The notes under the pieces are model-generated. The model was not told where the DNA came from and ran no database searches. It saw only the letters and a program-made list of their open reading frames with translations. This document shows positions 31,763 to 50,600 of a stretch of DNA of 64,000 nt, one piece after another; the stretch's first letter is position 1; the number at the start of each line of letters is the position of its first letter. Position numbers and translations under genes: made by a program. This DNA comes from Clarkia xantiana subsp. parviflora (lineage: Eukaryota > Streptophyta > Magnoliopsida > Myrtales > Onagraceae): the NCBI GenBank assembly GCA_036873135.1, contig JAPTYO010000007.1, forward strand, positions 7,546,763 through 7,610,762. Direction: 5' to 3'.

Positions 31763-34700
31763 CTAAACGGAAAGACCTTGAGGCGACCCAGCAACAGGGG
31801 CCTTCGGCCTGACCTTCTCCACAACAATGGCCTGTGTAGTCAGCACCATCCCTGCAACCGAAGCCGCATTCTGCAGACCGCATCTTGTCACCTTGGCTGG
31901 GTCGATAACTCCGGCTTCTACTAGGTTCTCGTACTTGTCGGTCATCGCGTTGTAACCCATCTCCCACTCACTTTCCTTTATCTTCTCTACAACCACCTCA
32001 CCCTCAACACCAGCATTCTGGGCAATCAAGCTTGCAGGTGCAACAAGGGCCTGCATTTATTCGCAACCACCACCACATTATTATTAAACCAACTTAAGTA
32101 TGTATACCCACCCGAATCACTACCTGAACTTTAACGCACTTGTGAATTGCTACACGAAATTTACTTTTTTAAAAAAATTGACTACCTCAACTTACAATGT
32201 ATGAGTAAATTGCTATATCCGTTGCAATTTACTTTGAATAGGACCAAAAAATAGTATGCTTAGTGCACGTGGGGACTTTTGATTTGTACCTATTCTGAAT
32301 TAGAGAGTGAACTAAAGAATTACAGAAAAACGCCTTCAATTGGACGTTCAGTTTGCCTTCCCTCAATTCCAACAGTGTCTTTTAGTTGAAAATCTAATTG
32401 AATGCATTTCACTGCAATCTTTCCAATACCCATTATTACGTGGCCGTAACATGCTCATTTTCTGTCCAATTTGATATAAATTGTAATAGATGTAGCAATT
32501 TGCTCAAAAATTAGAAGTTCAAGTAGTCAATTTTATAAAATTGAAGTTTGAGCAATAATTTGTAATCAAATTGAAATTCAAGTAGTGATTTGGTTATTAA
32601 CCCTATTTGATAATCATACGATCTTCTGAGATGCATATTGTTACACAAACATACCTTTTGGACAATGTCTGCACCCAACCTTTCCTCGGGGTCCTCAAGC
32701 GTTTCCTTAATTGCAGGGACACAAGTGGAGAGATGCACCAGAGCGGCACCCCCACCTGGGACGATGCCTTCTTCAATTGCTGCAAAAGTCGCGTTCTTTG
32801 CATCCTCAATGCGGAGTTTCCTGTCCTCGAGCTCAGTCTCAGTTGCAGCACCCACTTTGATGACTGCAACTCCTCCAGACAGTTTGGCAATTCTCTCTGC
32901 AAGTTTCTCTGAGTCATACACGGAATCAGTGTCTGCCAGCTCTTTCTTCAACTGTGCAACCCTAGCTTGGAGCTCATCCTTGGATGCAGCATCAGCAATA
33001 ATTGTCGTGGAATCTTTAGTTATAGTAACTTTTCTTGCTAATCCAAGCTGTTCGATAGAGGTACTCTCTACTAGCAACCCCAAGTCACTAGCTTGATATT
33101 CAGCTCCTATAAAAACCAAACCCAGAATAATAAACATCAGCAAAGCACTATTATTGACCACATAATGGTAGATAGTACTATACCTGTCAATATGGCAATA
33201 TCTTGAAGGAGAGCCTTGCGCCTCTCCCCAAATCCAGGAGCTTTGATAGCTGCTACATTAAGAATACCACGAAGCTTGTTGACAACAAGTGTGGCAAGAG
33301 CCTCCCCAGTAACATCCTCTGCGATAATAAGCAGAGGGGCTCTTAGCTGAGTGGTTTTCTCCAGCAAAGGAATGATGTCTTTGATAGATGTAATCTTTTG
33401 ATCTGTCACCAATACTCTTGCATTCTCAAACTCCACAATCAACTTCTCAGGGTTTGTGACAAACTGAGGCGATATGTATCCTCTGTCAATCTGAAAACAA
33501 GCCATATCCACACAATTAGCTAGCCAGCCAGCCAGCCAAAGAGGCAGCAAACTGATACCAGAGATGGAAAATATTTGCAAAAATTTAAAACATTTTCTTG
33601 AAATAAAATAAAATCATACCTCTGTTCCTTCTTCCACTTCGACTGTGGTCTCAAATGATGATGATGACTCAATGGAAAGTACACCATCTGGCCCAACCTT
33701 ATCAATTGCATCAGCAATCATTGTTCCAATAAGATCATCGTTCCCAGCAGATATGGTAGCAACAGCTGTAAACCCGAGCATTAAATTCTTTTAGTTCATG
33801 ACATTGCTGCAGACATTACAGAAAAAAGGAATGAATCCACATCGTCCACATTTACATAGTGTGCACATTACCTCTGATATCATCTCGACCCTTAACAGGC
33901 CTGGCTCTCTTCTCCAATTCTACTATCAATGCTTGCACAGTTTTATCAATGCCTCTTTTCAGAGAGACAGGGTTTGCCCCAGATGTAACGCTCAGCAAGC
34001 CAAGCTTTATGATTTCACGTGCAAGAACTGAGGCAGTTGTAGTTCCATCACCAGCAGAGTCGTTAGTTTTGCTTGCAACCTGAACCACGGACGTGTTCGT
34101 GCATTAGACTTTGGGAAGACAATATATAATAAGAATTAAAAGGATATCAATATCAAGTCTTGCCTCTCTAATCAGAGCGGCTCCAGCATTCTCCATTGGA
34201 TCAGGAAGCTCAATAGCTCGAGCAATGGTAACCCCGTCATTAACTACTTTGGGGCTTCCATATTCATCCAAAACCACATTCCTCCCTGCATATTAAATCA
34301 ACTCAGTTAAAGTAGACAATCCGACCAATGATGCTGCACACTGCATCAAATTAAAACGTTTTCCTAGAAACTTTAACGAATCACTTCTCCAAATTGGAAT
34401 ACCTTCAAATCCAATTCTCTAGTTTCAGCAAAATCATACATAAAAGGCAGGTTTTTAGCCACGGTATGGCACAACCAAAGGATGCACAGCAAAAGGAAAA
34501 TGTCCTTGAGAAGTCTACTTATTGATTACAGAAAGCTTGTTCCTACCCAAATTGTTCAAATGAATATGACTCATCGTTCATTCAACAGGTTCAAATGCAC
34601 ATAGATAAAAACTTCAAATGTGCGCCAACCGACATCTGAAGGACAAATAAGCATACGAAAAATCATATAGATATCTCGAGAAATTACCCCTTGGACCAAG

Positions 34701-35125
34701 AGTAAGACCGACGGCATCAGCAAGTTTATCAATTCCCGCCTGAAGAGCCGCCCTCGAACTCTGGTCAAAAGCAATATCCTTTGCGGAAGCTCTAACAGCG
34801 AACCGTCTGTTTGATTGCCTCAAATTAATCCTTTGGCTCTGCTTTTGATTCTCCGTCGTCCGCAAGATACCCTGGGTCGCATCGTTGCAGCTCAAATTAT
34901 TTGCACATAAGTGAATTCAACTTTAGCTCAAAATAACCCAGAAGACGCAGAACAATATATCGAATAGACATTGTCTAGACGAGTATGCAGATTCAACAAA
35001 ACATCCTTCCAGAGCGTGCTCAGCTTGGAGCTAAGACCTGGAACAATGTAGTGCAGTGCAGAGAGAAGTACCTGCTTAGGCGAGCGGAGCGCGTAAGCGG
35101 TGGAAATGGCGTTAGCGGAGGCCAT
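31763..35125 (-). CDS. CPN60A: chaperonin-60 subunit alpha, chloroplastic (Rubisco large subunit-binding protein)
   Basis: Eight exons read on the reverse strand (35125-35072, 34871-34688, 34285-34164, 34079-33872, 33765-33620, 33490-33184, 33106-32655, 32050-31763) give 586 aa, the usual size. The N-terminus [15 protein letters not shown] is a plastid transit peptide of about 45 residues ending near FAVRASAKD. Chaperonin landmarks follow: [27 protein letters not shown] (phosphate binding), [26 protein letters not shown] and VPGGGAAL. The [20 protein letters not shown] start and the C-terminal [17 protein letters not shown] mark the alpha rather than beta type. It acts in the stroma with CPN60 beta and CPN20/CPN10 in folding Rubisco large subunit and other proteins. 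Intron 3 uses a GC donor. Confidence 0.95.
32085..32612. mobile_element. fold-back miniature element in CPN60A intron 7
   Basis: The left part (AATCACTACCTGAACTTTAA, TTTAAAAAAATTGACTACC) and the right part (GTAGTCAATTTTATAAAATT, TTCAAGTAGTGATTTGG) are inverted copies of one another across most of the 605-bp intron. The element ends near GGTTATTAACCC at the right. Its boundaries and target duplication could not be fixed, so it is classed only as a terminal-inverted-repeat element. Confidence 0.5.
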
Positions 35126-35835
35126 GATGCACCAGAAATGAGAACAATTGGGCGAGCTTCTGAGAAATCGAGAGAGGAAGAAGAGAGGAGGTCTGCACTT
35201 TGACGTGAATGGATAAGGAGTTTGATGAGCTTGCTTATCAAGTGCAAGTAATCTGAATTAGGGCTTAGCGGAGGTTCCAGAAGATTCTTACATTCCGGGT
35301 GTTCGAGTAAATATGGTTGGCAAATTTGGCCCAAAAAAAAAATGTTAGCAAATATGTCAAAACTCAAATATCTTTTTCATTACATTATTATTTTTTAGCT
35401 AAATTTTTGAATATATATGTATTTTGTTAATTGAATTTTTTTTAAGTTACTAGTTGAACAGCTAAACTTTTACTACTATAATGACATGGAGTTTTATACA
35501 AAATCAAGTTTTCAAATGTTAAGAAATATATATATATAAAAAAAAAAAAAAAAAAACAATTGTAATCCAAAAAATCCCTATAACAATATTAAAGATACAT
35601 TTTTAAAATCATGTAATATGGTGTAGCGATTCAACACTTTATTACTTAACCGGATGTCAGAGATTCAATCATCATAGTAACCATGATAACGTAAAAATAT
35701 TCATGGCCAACACTTTACTCCTTAAGGGCTGACCCAGTGCGAATGAAGATTAATCTAGATGTGGAGCAAACATGCTATAGATGCTCACCTCCAGATGGTG
35801 CCCTCCTAGGACCACCCGCTGGAAAAAGAAAAATA
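35126..35835. other. CPN60A leader and promoter; SINE-like or retroelement fragment
   Basis: 35126-35330 is probably the CPN60A leader and proximal promoter. At 35740-35815 the block GTGGAGCAAACATGCTATAG plus CCCTCCTAGGACCACCCG is clearly related to 16470-16525 (GTGGAGCAAGTATGCTACGG, CCTCCTAGGACCACCCG), so both are copies of one dispersed repeat. An AGAGATTCAATCATC motif at 35660 resembles a tRNA B box, hinting at a SINE, but this is weak. Confidence 0.4.
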
Positions 35836-36415
35836 GGGAATAGAACCTAAAAACTGTCTCAATTTTGACTCGAGTGTCAGTTTTGTGTCTCAGTTTTAAA
35901 CTGCTGATATTTGGTGTCTCAGTTTTCAGTATTGTTGCTATTTCGTTTTCCGTTAGATTTTGGGTTAATTTTAACAGATTGAGTTGAAAAGACTGTTTTG
36001 CCCCCCCCCCCCCCCCGACTCCGGCCACCCACCTCCAATTCGACGGAACCCTAAATCCTAAATCGGAGCTGCTTAACCCTAAATCAGTCGGAATAGGCCG
36101 AAATCGGGGTGGGTTTGGCCGTAATCGGGGTGGATTTGGCCGTAATCGGTCGGAATCCGAGTGGGTTTGGCCGCAATAGGCCAGAATCAGGTGGGTTTGG
36201 CATGAATCGGCCGGAACCCTAATTCTGGTTAGGGGGTATTTTTGGAATTTTGAAAATTGTTCACCCCACGTGACCATATTTTGTTCAACTTAACCCCAAA
36301 ATTTAACGGAAACACTAAATAGCAACACATATGAAAATTGAGACATTGAATTTCAACCTTAGATACCAAACTGACACATGGGTCAAAATTGTAACAGTTT
36401 TTAGGTTCTATTCCC
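35836..36415. mobile_element. Mutator-like miniature element, family D
   Basis: The ends are GGGAATAGAACCTAAAAACT and its near-complement AGTTTTTAGGTTCTATTCCC (one insertion). The flanks AGAAAAATA and AAATAAATA agree at seven of nine positions. The interior has a 16-base C run at 36001-36016 followed by CCGACTCCGG and GGAATCGG-like repeats, and CACGTGACC in the right arm. Open frames through it are low-complexity. Confidence 0.75.
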
Positions 36416-36424
36416 AAATAAATA

Positions 36425-37364
36425 TACATTTTTAAAATTATTTAATTTTAATTTATAAACTTTGGCATTATTTATTCAAATTGTACATTTTTTTTACATA
36501 ATATGTATCATTCTAAATTTTTATTCGAGATTTTTATATAAAAATTGAGGCTATTTTAGAATCATAGTTGAACTTTACAGTGTTTTTAATAATTTTAAAA
36601 AGTATTGTAAGTGTTGATCATCTAAATCAACTTACATGTGTAGAAGAATGACTTGAAATCAGGTGGAGAAGGTTATGACTTCAAAAGGAAGAAGAAGATC
36701 GAGATGTAACTTGAAAGTTCAGAAAAAAATATTTTCCCTCGAGTTTCGAAATGTTACTTAGTCAAGGTTGTATCTAGGAGTAGTTATGTGAAGTGAGTTT
36801 GACAGTTTCTTAGTTAGGAAGCTAGTTTTCAATTTTTTCTATATATATATATGTATTGTAAAAACTAATCGATTTGAAATTTTCAGTTTTCTCCCCCTTA
36901 CATTCATTTTATTTGGCTTACTTGATTTCTAAGTAATCGCTTGTTTGCAAATTACTCCGTTCATAAATCACAGAAAAATTAATAGAATTAGTAAACTGCA
37001 CATTACAAAATTTTAATTAGTAATTTGTTACTAACAAAGTGAATATTCATAAAAAAGACTCAAAGAAATAACCCTACATTATTTAGTTTGCACGAATGTG
37101 ACCAAAAAAACTCGGAGCATGACCAAACAAAGTCATTGTAATATTGTGTATCAATTCAACTCTCCGTCACATAATCAGATATTTCGGATTCTAAACCTGC
37201 TAAAACTCTGTAAATGAAATAATATTCATAATCATCACTTTGTCCATTTCAGACAAACACCAGTGCGAGAATGAATTATTATAGGTGTGAAATAAGCATA
37301 TTATAACTATTGTTCTCCTGTAAAAAAAAACTTATGTCACCCACGGAAAATAAATATATATATA
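36425..37364. other. AT-rich intergenic DNA, nothing recognised
   Basis: This stretch lies between family D and family E elements. It contains short (TA)n tracts (36840-36850, 37354-37368) but no gene or bounded repeat was recognised. Confidence 0.35.
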
Positions 37365-37373
37365 TATATTATA

Positions 37374-37906
37374 GGGTTAATAACTAAAAAACTGTCCAAG
37401 GTTTACCCTATGTTAAAATTAGGTGTCTGAAGTTTGAAATGTTAAAATAGACTGTCCCAAGTTTCATTTTTGTTGAAATTTGGTGTCTTTGTGCGTCTTT
37501 TCATCTCCATTCAATCATTTTCATCAACCCACCAACCCAATCATAATCCATCACTCTTTACTTTTCACAAAATCGTCAAATTTCACCTAAAAATTGAATA
37601 TTAAAAAAAAAGTTTCCAAAAGAGTGGTGTGGAGCCATTTTTCAAGGACAATAGAGCGAGATTTACTTGCCTGGATGTGACCAACTTTTTAGGCGACGGT
37701 CCCGGCAAGATGACGAGAAGGGAATGTGTATGAGAGCTCGAATTTGACAAACGGTTTCGTCGGAATTGACTTCTCTAAAGTAATCACACCGAGACACCAA
37801 ATTTCAACAAAAATGAAACTTGGGACACTCCATTTTAACATTTCAAACTTCAGACATCTAATTTTAACATAGGGTAAACCTTGGACAGTTTTTTAGTTAT
37901 TAACCC
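37374..37906. mobile_element. Mutator-like miniature element, family E, copy 1
   Basis: It starts GGGTTAATAACTAAAAAACT and ends with the exact complement. The arms extend about 130 bp (GTGTCTGAAGTTTGAAATG, TTTCATTTTTGTTGAAATTT). A perfect 9-bp duplication TATATTATA flanks it (37365-37373 and 37907-37915). The 533-bp element is nearly identical to copy 2 at 59937-60470. The middle contains a non-repetitive segment (GGTGTGGAGCCATTTT, GACGGTCCCGGCAAGATG) that could derive from a captured host sequence. Confidence 0.92.
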
Positions 37907-38309
37907 TATATTATAACCCACACAATTAATCAATCATCCCAGAAACCATCATACACCCATCTATTACACTTTTTCTTTTAGTTTAAAAAAGTTGTATATT
38001 CACTAGAAACAACACTCATAGCACCCCAGCCAAACCATCATACACAATCAAACCACCATACAGCTCAGTCACATCACCAGAAAGGAGATGACATGACACT
38101 CCATCCATAAACAATCAAAACTGAATGCAGGAGAAATACCACCACCCCAAAACAATTCCCTCAATCCACACTGTTGGAGTGGTATGTAATTTATATATCT
38201 ATCTGCACTGCACAGCCTCCATAAATCACACAAGTGTAACCCCCCCATTGTAATTGCTATTATTCAAAATGACTTTTTACTGAGGGAGGGAGGGAGAGGT
38301 ACCTAGTAC

Positions 38310-44686
<6,377 letters not shown>

Positions 44687-45260
44687 GTGGCGCTGTGAAC
44701 GTCTTTGAGGCGCCAACTTTGAAGATCTGTTAAACAACTATTCCAATAACAAACAAATAGTAAGAAAGATAAATCCATGATCTCAAATGAAAAAATCCAT
44801 CCATAAAAGAAAAAGCACTCTGCTATCTGGAAACAGAAGCACTTACAATGAAGGGAAAATTCAAACTTAAAGCACAGCATGGAAGTAAATGCTCGGAGAA
44901 GAGAGTCAATGGCAATAATCTGCAATTCAAGCAAAAAGACAAACCAATCATATAAAACTATCATCTCAACTAATCAGTTCATAAGACCAAAAGAAAACTA
45001 ATCAGTTCATAATATCAAAAGAAAACTAATCAGTTCAGCATCTATCAATTGCGTGCGTACTTCCTGATTACCAGATAGATTGAGTGCTGAGACCTCCTCT
45101 TCCCGTTGGAGACCAGAATCCCCGATTCTGAACGACACAAAGGTGGAACCCTAACAGCTTGATTGAATTGAACACAGATCGGAACGATGGGAAAAGTTAG
45201 GGAGACATGAGATGGTCTTTCGATGAGAATGTATTGATTTGTAGAAGAGAGATCTTGTCG
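44687..45260 (-). promoter_or_regulatory. kinesin-13A leader with probable leader intron, and promoter
   Basis: Reverse-strand sequence near 45070-45240 is less AT-rich (CGTTCAGAATCGGGGATTC and similar), like a leader exon. It is followed by CTATCTG|GTAATCAGG, a plausible donor near 45070. The last leader exon would join the segment just upstream of the ATG at 44686. The exact structure needs transcript data. Confidence 0.4.
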
Positions 45261-45866
45261 CAACCAAGGTGATTTTATTCCTCTTTATTAATTTTTCAGC
45301 GTTATGAAAATGAAAAGAAAATAAAAGAACTACTGAACGGGCTATGTTAATATGTATGTTATTATATCCATTTGAAATTCCATAAACAAGTTGCTATTGT
45401 GTATTGTCCGTGTCCAAAAAAAAAATTTGCTCTTATCCGCTCTGAGTCTGATATATATATGATAAATATTTAATATAATTATATTAATTTATTGAGTATA
45501 TTTATAATTTTTGTAAATAATTGCTAATAATTTGAGATTGAATATTTCATAGAATCTCCTTTTCTAATGTGCATAGTATCGATTATATTGATATTGCTGA
45601 GTGATTTGCTAAAGATTATTAGTTTAGTCTGTCTTTTAAAATTAGTATTTATATATATAAAATATAGATAAGACGGTTGTCCATAAGCTAATATATTATG
45701 TATTTAGTATTTATGTATAAAATATCAATTTATTAAATTTATTGTGTATGTTGTTGATAGATTAATTAATATTTTCGGAAAAATATCTAACGAATGTAAA
45801 TATAAAAGAAAAAATTTAAAAAACCGTATCAATTCAATAAATTTTAGAATTTATATATTTTTTAAA

Positions 45867-46976
45867 GGGATAAGGGTTCCTTTGGTACCACTTCTTTGGG
45901 CAGAATCCACTTTTGGTACCACTTCTTTTTTTTGTACACTTTTGGTACCAACGTTTTCCATTTTGTACCATTTTGGTACATCCGTTAGAATTCCGTCCAA
46001 AATGGCCGTTAAACCCCCATGTGAGTTGCACGTGACCAAAAACTAAATTTGGCTGGACGGATTTACCCTTAGGGATAAGGGTTCGTTTGGTACCACTTCT
46101 TTGAGCAAAATTCACTTTTGGTACCACTTTTTTTTTTTTTGTATATATACTTTGTTTTGCAGTCGGTGAACCTTATGTTAATTACAGAACTTTCATTGTC
46201 ATCATACAGCTCTTCCTTAGACTCTTCTTTTGTGTACTTTGTGTCTGACATATTCGAAGAAATTTATATGTCGTTGTAAAAATCAATATTGTAATGTATG
46301 TATGTATGTATGTTCCATGTATCGGTTGATATATGATAATAATGCGGTGCATAGTATGATAGATATGTTTGTAAGTATTAGAATTTCGTGCAATATATAA
46401 GAAAATTATTTGTTCGTGGCGTTAAAATTAACTTTTTGTATTGTGAAAAGTATCACTATGAATTTAATAACGTTTTCTATAAACACAAATAGATACGTCA
46501 TTCCTTACCACTCTAGAATAAACATTTCGACACTCTGCAACAATAATATAAACTTTTAAAGATGCGACGTCTCCTTTTGTTAGACCGAAAATATAAGTTG
46601 CAACATTACTAAGTAGGGCTCTGAACAAATTTGGAAATGTATATATGGGACAATTCTATATCGAATCCATATAAATCCGACAGTAAAACAAACTATATAT
46701 ACAAAAAAAAAAAAGTACCAAAAGTTGATTTTGCCCAAAGAAGTGGTACCAAATGAACCCTTATCCCTAAGGGTAAATCCGTCCAGCCAAATTTACTTTT
46801 TGGTCACGTGCAGCTCACATGGGGGTTTAACGGCCATTTTGGACGGAATTCTAACGGAGGTACTAAAAGGGTACAAAATGAAAAACGTTGGTACCAAAAG
46901 TGTACAAAAAAAAAAAAAAAGAGGTACCAAAAGTGGATTCTGCCCAAAGAAGTTTTACCAAAGGAACCCTTATCCC
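45867..46976. mobile_element. Mutator-like element, family H, 1,110 bp with ~300-bp inverted arms
   Basis: Both ends read GGGATAAGGGTTCCTTTGG in inverted orientation. A perfect 9-bp duplication TTTTTTAAA lies at 45858-45866 and 46977-46985. The arms (45867 to about 46165, and about 46678 to 46976) are near-identical inverted repeats with GGTACCAAAAGTG-type units, TCCGTCCAAAATGGCC and CACGTGACC or its complement. Each arm contains a second copy of the terminus (GGGATAAGGGTTC at 46074 and its complement near 46757-46769), so the arm looks like two element ends joined head to tail. The roughly 510-bp centre is unique in the window and non-coding as far as can be seen. Confidence 0.88.
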
Positions 46977-46985
46977 TTTTTTAAA

Positions 46986-47605
46986 TGAAATATAATATGG
47001 TCGACAAATACACTATTTACCAGTCAAATTGCATTTAAGACCGTAGATATCATATGATTTCTTACCAAATATATTTTTTCGCCAAAGAAAAAAATGGTTG
47101 CGTTTGAAAAGATGAAACTAACCAAATACATTTTATCGCAAAGTGTTGAGCTTAAGAAAATAGAACTAAGCAAATGAGTGTGGACTTTGAACCAAAGCCA
47201 ATTTCACATTTGGCTCTCTACAACACTAAACTGGGTTCTTGAGTTGAGATGATATTGTGAAATGATTTACCTTTATCAATGTACAATAGAATAATGAAGC
47301 TGATACTTCATTTTCTTTAATAGAGAGCTGCTGAAGGTGACAACTGACAATATAACCCAGGTCCCCTGACCAAATAAATCACCATTTTGGTCTGTTAAAT
47401 CAAAGAACATGCAACCAGTTAGGCTCATCAGATTTGATTGCCGATTGATCTAACCGAACTGAACATCAACACTAGATAATCCCAGTTCTTAACTAAAATC
47501 ATCAGACTGATTCGACTAAAACAAAGTCGGCCTTCCAAGAGAGAAACGGAGGGAGGGACGTTCTATTGCAATAATGAAAACAACGGAATCATCGATCATG
47601 AACAC
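46986..47605. other. 3' flank of the folylpolyglutamate synthase gene
   Basis: AT-rich DNA without recognisable gene or repeat. It should hold the FPGS 3' untranslated region and polyadenylation signal on the reverse strand. Confidence 0.35.
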
Positions 47606-50600
47606 TCACTTCTTAACCAGTTTCAGCACGTCACCCACCAGATGCAACGATCCCGTCACAAGGACCTGAAACAATCAATAATAAGAGATACAAGTAGACA
47701 ATGCATCCTAAAAAGGTATATACATTTCTAAAATACAAAATACGCTTTCGAATTACCAATTAATTATAAGGGTTAAGAGTTAAGAGACCTAGAAACAGTC
47801 GCAACAATATAATTCATGTTGTTAACCGATGTCTCAGATTTAAAATGTTGATATTTGGTGTCCCAACTATCAAAATTGTTGCTTTTCAAAAAAATTCGAC
47901 TGTTTTGGCATTAAAATTGGCATTTCAAGCAAAAAATTGTTGTTTTCCACTTTTACGAAATATCATATTTGCTGCTCATGTTTAGGCTGATTTGATGCTT
48001 AAAAAACATGTTTTGTTCCAACAATTTTTAAGTAAAAAAAAAAGTGGAAATCAACCAATCTGATAGTTAGGACACTGAATTATCAATCAATCTGAAGTAT
48101 CAACATTTTAAATCTGAGAAAGCGGTTAGCAACATTGCCTATAGTTGAGACTTTTTTAATGTTTTTAACCCTAATTATAAAAGTAATCTTTCAGTGCATC
48201 ATCTCCCTAAACTAAATCAACATCTTGTATAAAAGGTTCTTACCTGAAATCGTACAGACTTGTTTTGTTGAACATTGTCCCTTAGCCACTTGATAGCTAG
48301 TGGGAGCGAAGCAAACACAGCACTGTTCTCACACTTCTTAACAACCTGCGAATCATCCTTTGTTTCTTCACCAACAGATTCTACACCACCTCCTGTAAGG
48401 CAATGCTTGCATCCATTAATTTTAAGGATTCTGGTCTGTCTGAAGAAGGAAGCAGCAATGTCATTTCTATCAGCTAAACCACAAAATTAACCTTTCTCAC
48501 CCACCCTGTATTAGATTCTCCCACACCCTCTGAAGAGCAAACTGCCACGACAAATCAACTTGAGGTTCAACTGCCAAAGACGTACTTGTTCCAACTTTGT
48601 AGTACACTGATGTGTTTGGTACAAACAGCGCCTTTTGGAAGTGTATCCCTGAAATTAAATCAATTTGGACATGGTTTTGGAGCATTCAGATAAATTAAAA
48701 ATATTATCAATTAAAAAAAAAATTCAACATAAGGCTTATTTACCATGACTTGCACATGTTTTGACCAGGTGTGGTAGCAGTAACTTAGGGTCTCGGACTG
48801 ACATACAATTGAAAAGAAGGATCTGCAAAATACCATTAGTATGAAGGTGCAAACTATGTTTAGCAAGGCATACTGTGCAACAGACTGATCCATGCATTTC
48901 TAATCGCAAATTGGAAATAGATTGATCTGACAGTTAATCTAATATTTTCAGCCATTAAGACAGTTAACTATATCTCAGGTGTCTAGAAATTCAATCTCCT
49001 TTTGGAGCATGGCATTTTAATTTGTCTAATGGTTCACCTAAGATAAAAGGTTACCTAATTGAGTAAGATAACGATGAAAACTGTTGAGCTATCTTAGAAA
49101 ATTATGAGCGAATGATCTTGTAGAATCCTAGACCACCTTCATATAAACAAAAAGAACTGCATCCAACTTGCGCCAAAATATGATGAAGAGTTCCAAAGAA
49201 AGCCAATCGAGTCTGGCTATTTACCTGTGTGGCGCTCTTTCTTGATCTCTCATAGTGATGGTATTTTGTTGACAAAGATGACACATCATTGTTGATCTGC
49301 ATCTGATGTTGATTATCTTCTTTTACAGCAGTGGAAAACCACTCGGCGCATACTTGCATGCTTTCTGGACTATGAGCTCCATCCATATAGAAGACGAGAT
49401 CTCCAGTGCTTTCCGAGTTTATACCCTGATCAGGAACTATTTGAGCTCGTCCTTGCAAACTCGCTGTGGTGAGACCTTTGATGAACTGCTCAGGCAGAGA
49501 GTTCTATCCAAACCAACACAACAAAAATAATTTCAGAAATTTTTATCAAGACATATACATGTTTGAATTTGAATTTTGGGCATCCATACCATCTGTTCCA
49601 TACAAAGATCATGGTGACCCGTCCGCTTAAGCCATGTGCATGACAGAGCAATGGCAAGACCAGCATTTACATACTGATGGTCACCAACAAGCCCAAGTTT
49701 CAGGCCTTTGAGCAAGGTGGAATCCAATGGTTGTGCCACTAGAAGAGGCACCTGCAATTAGAACCCATCGCAGTATATCAGCTTGAATGAAGCTCACAAC
49801 CAACTCAATCCAGTTCAGAACCAGACTCGAAGCTCTCTAGCAGTTAATTAAGATTGTCACATATTTATTCTTGAAGTAGTTAAGACAGAAATGATGCTAC
49901 AACGATGTCTCATACAGACTCCTGTTGACACCTTCAGTTCAACTAACACTCGACTTTAAAAAGACATTATCTTACGAGGATTGGCATTTTGTAGGGTGGA
50001 AGTTTAGAATTCTAATATCTTCTAGATTACCAGAGGAGTCATAATATAATATTACTTACATCCAACTGTGAAGCCTTCTGTTCAAGCACATGCATAGCCT
50101 CATCAGGTTGAGGCACAGTATAGGCCGGAACTGAATGCTGAGAGATTTTTTTAAAGGAAAAAAAATCAAGAATGTCAAAGATAAATACTCTGAAGACCTA
50201 GGCTAGCGCTGTAAGAAAAAGTGTTTCCTAGCTGCATGCAAGATAGCTCTAGTTTGAACACCTTGAAGATGCCAGCCTTTTCCCCAGCAATTTCTCCAAG
50301 AGTATATCCTATTCATAAGACGCAAAAGAAAAATAGAAGCAGCCATACATAAGACTTGGGTACTCTTTGTAAGATTAACTTCTATGGACTGTTAACCATC
50401 AGATGTGAAAGCAAAACGGAAAGAGTCACACAGAAAAATCAGGTACTCCTAGAAATCTAAATTACATTCCATGAACTATCAAGCATCAAAGTAACTATAG
50501 GGAAGATGCACCAGTTCAGGGTGAATAAAAACTTTATCCAAACATATAAAGAAATTTTCAGTTATTCCAACTTCTTTTTCTATGAGTTGTATGGCTAATC

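Noticed and set aside
31763..35125. Assignment as the CPN60 beta subunit
   Set aside because: The N-terminus, [24 protein letters not shown] and the C-terminal [17 protein letters not shown] match the alpha subunit; the gene was re-called as alpha.
35750..36277. 175-codon reverse open frame
   Set aside because: It spans the edge and interior of a family D element including a poly-C run; composition is repetitive and no domain is visible.
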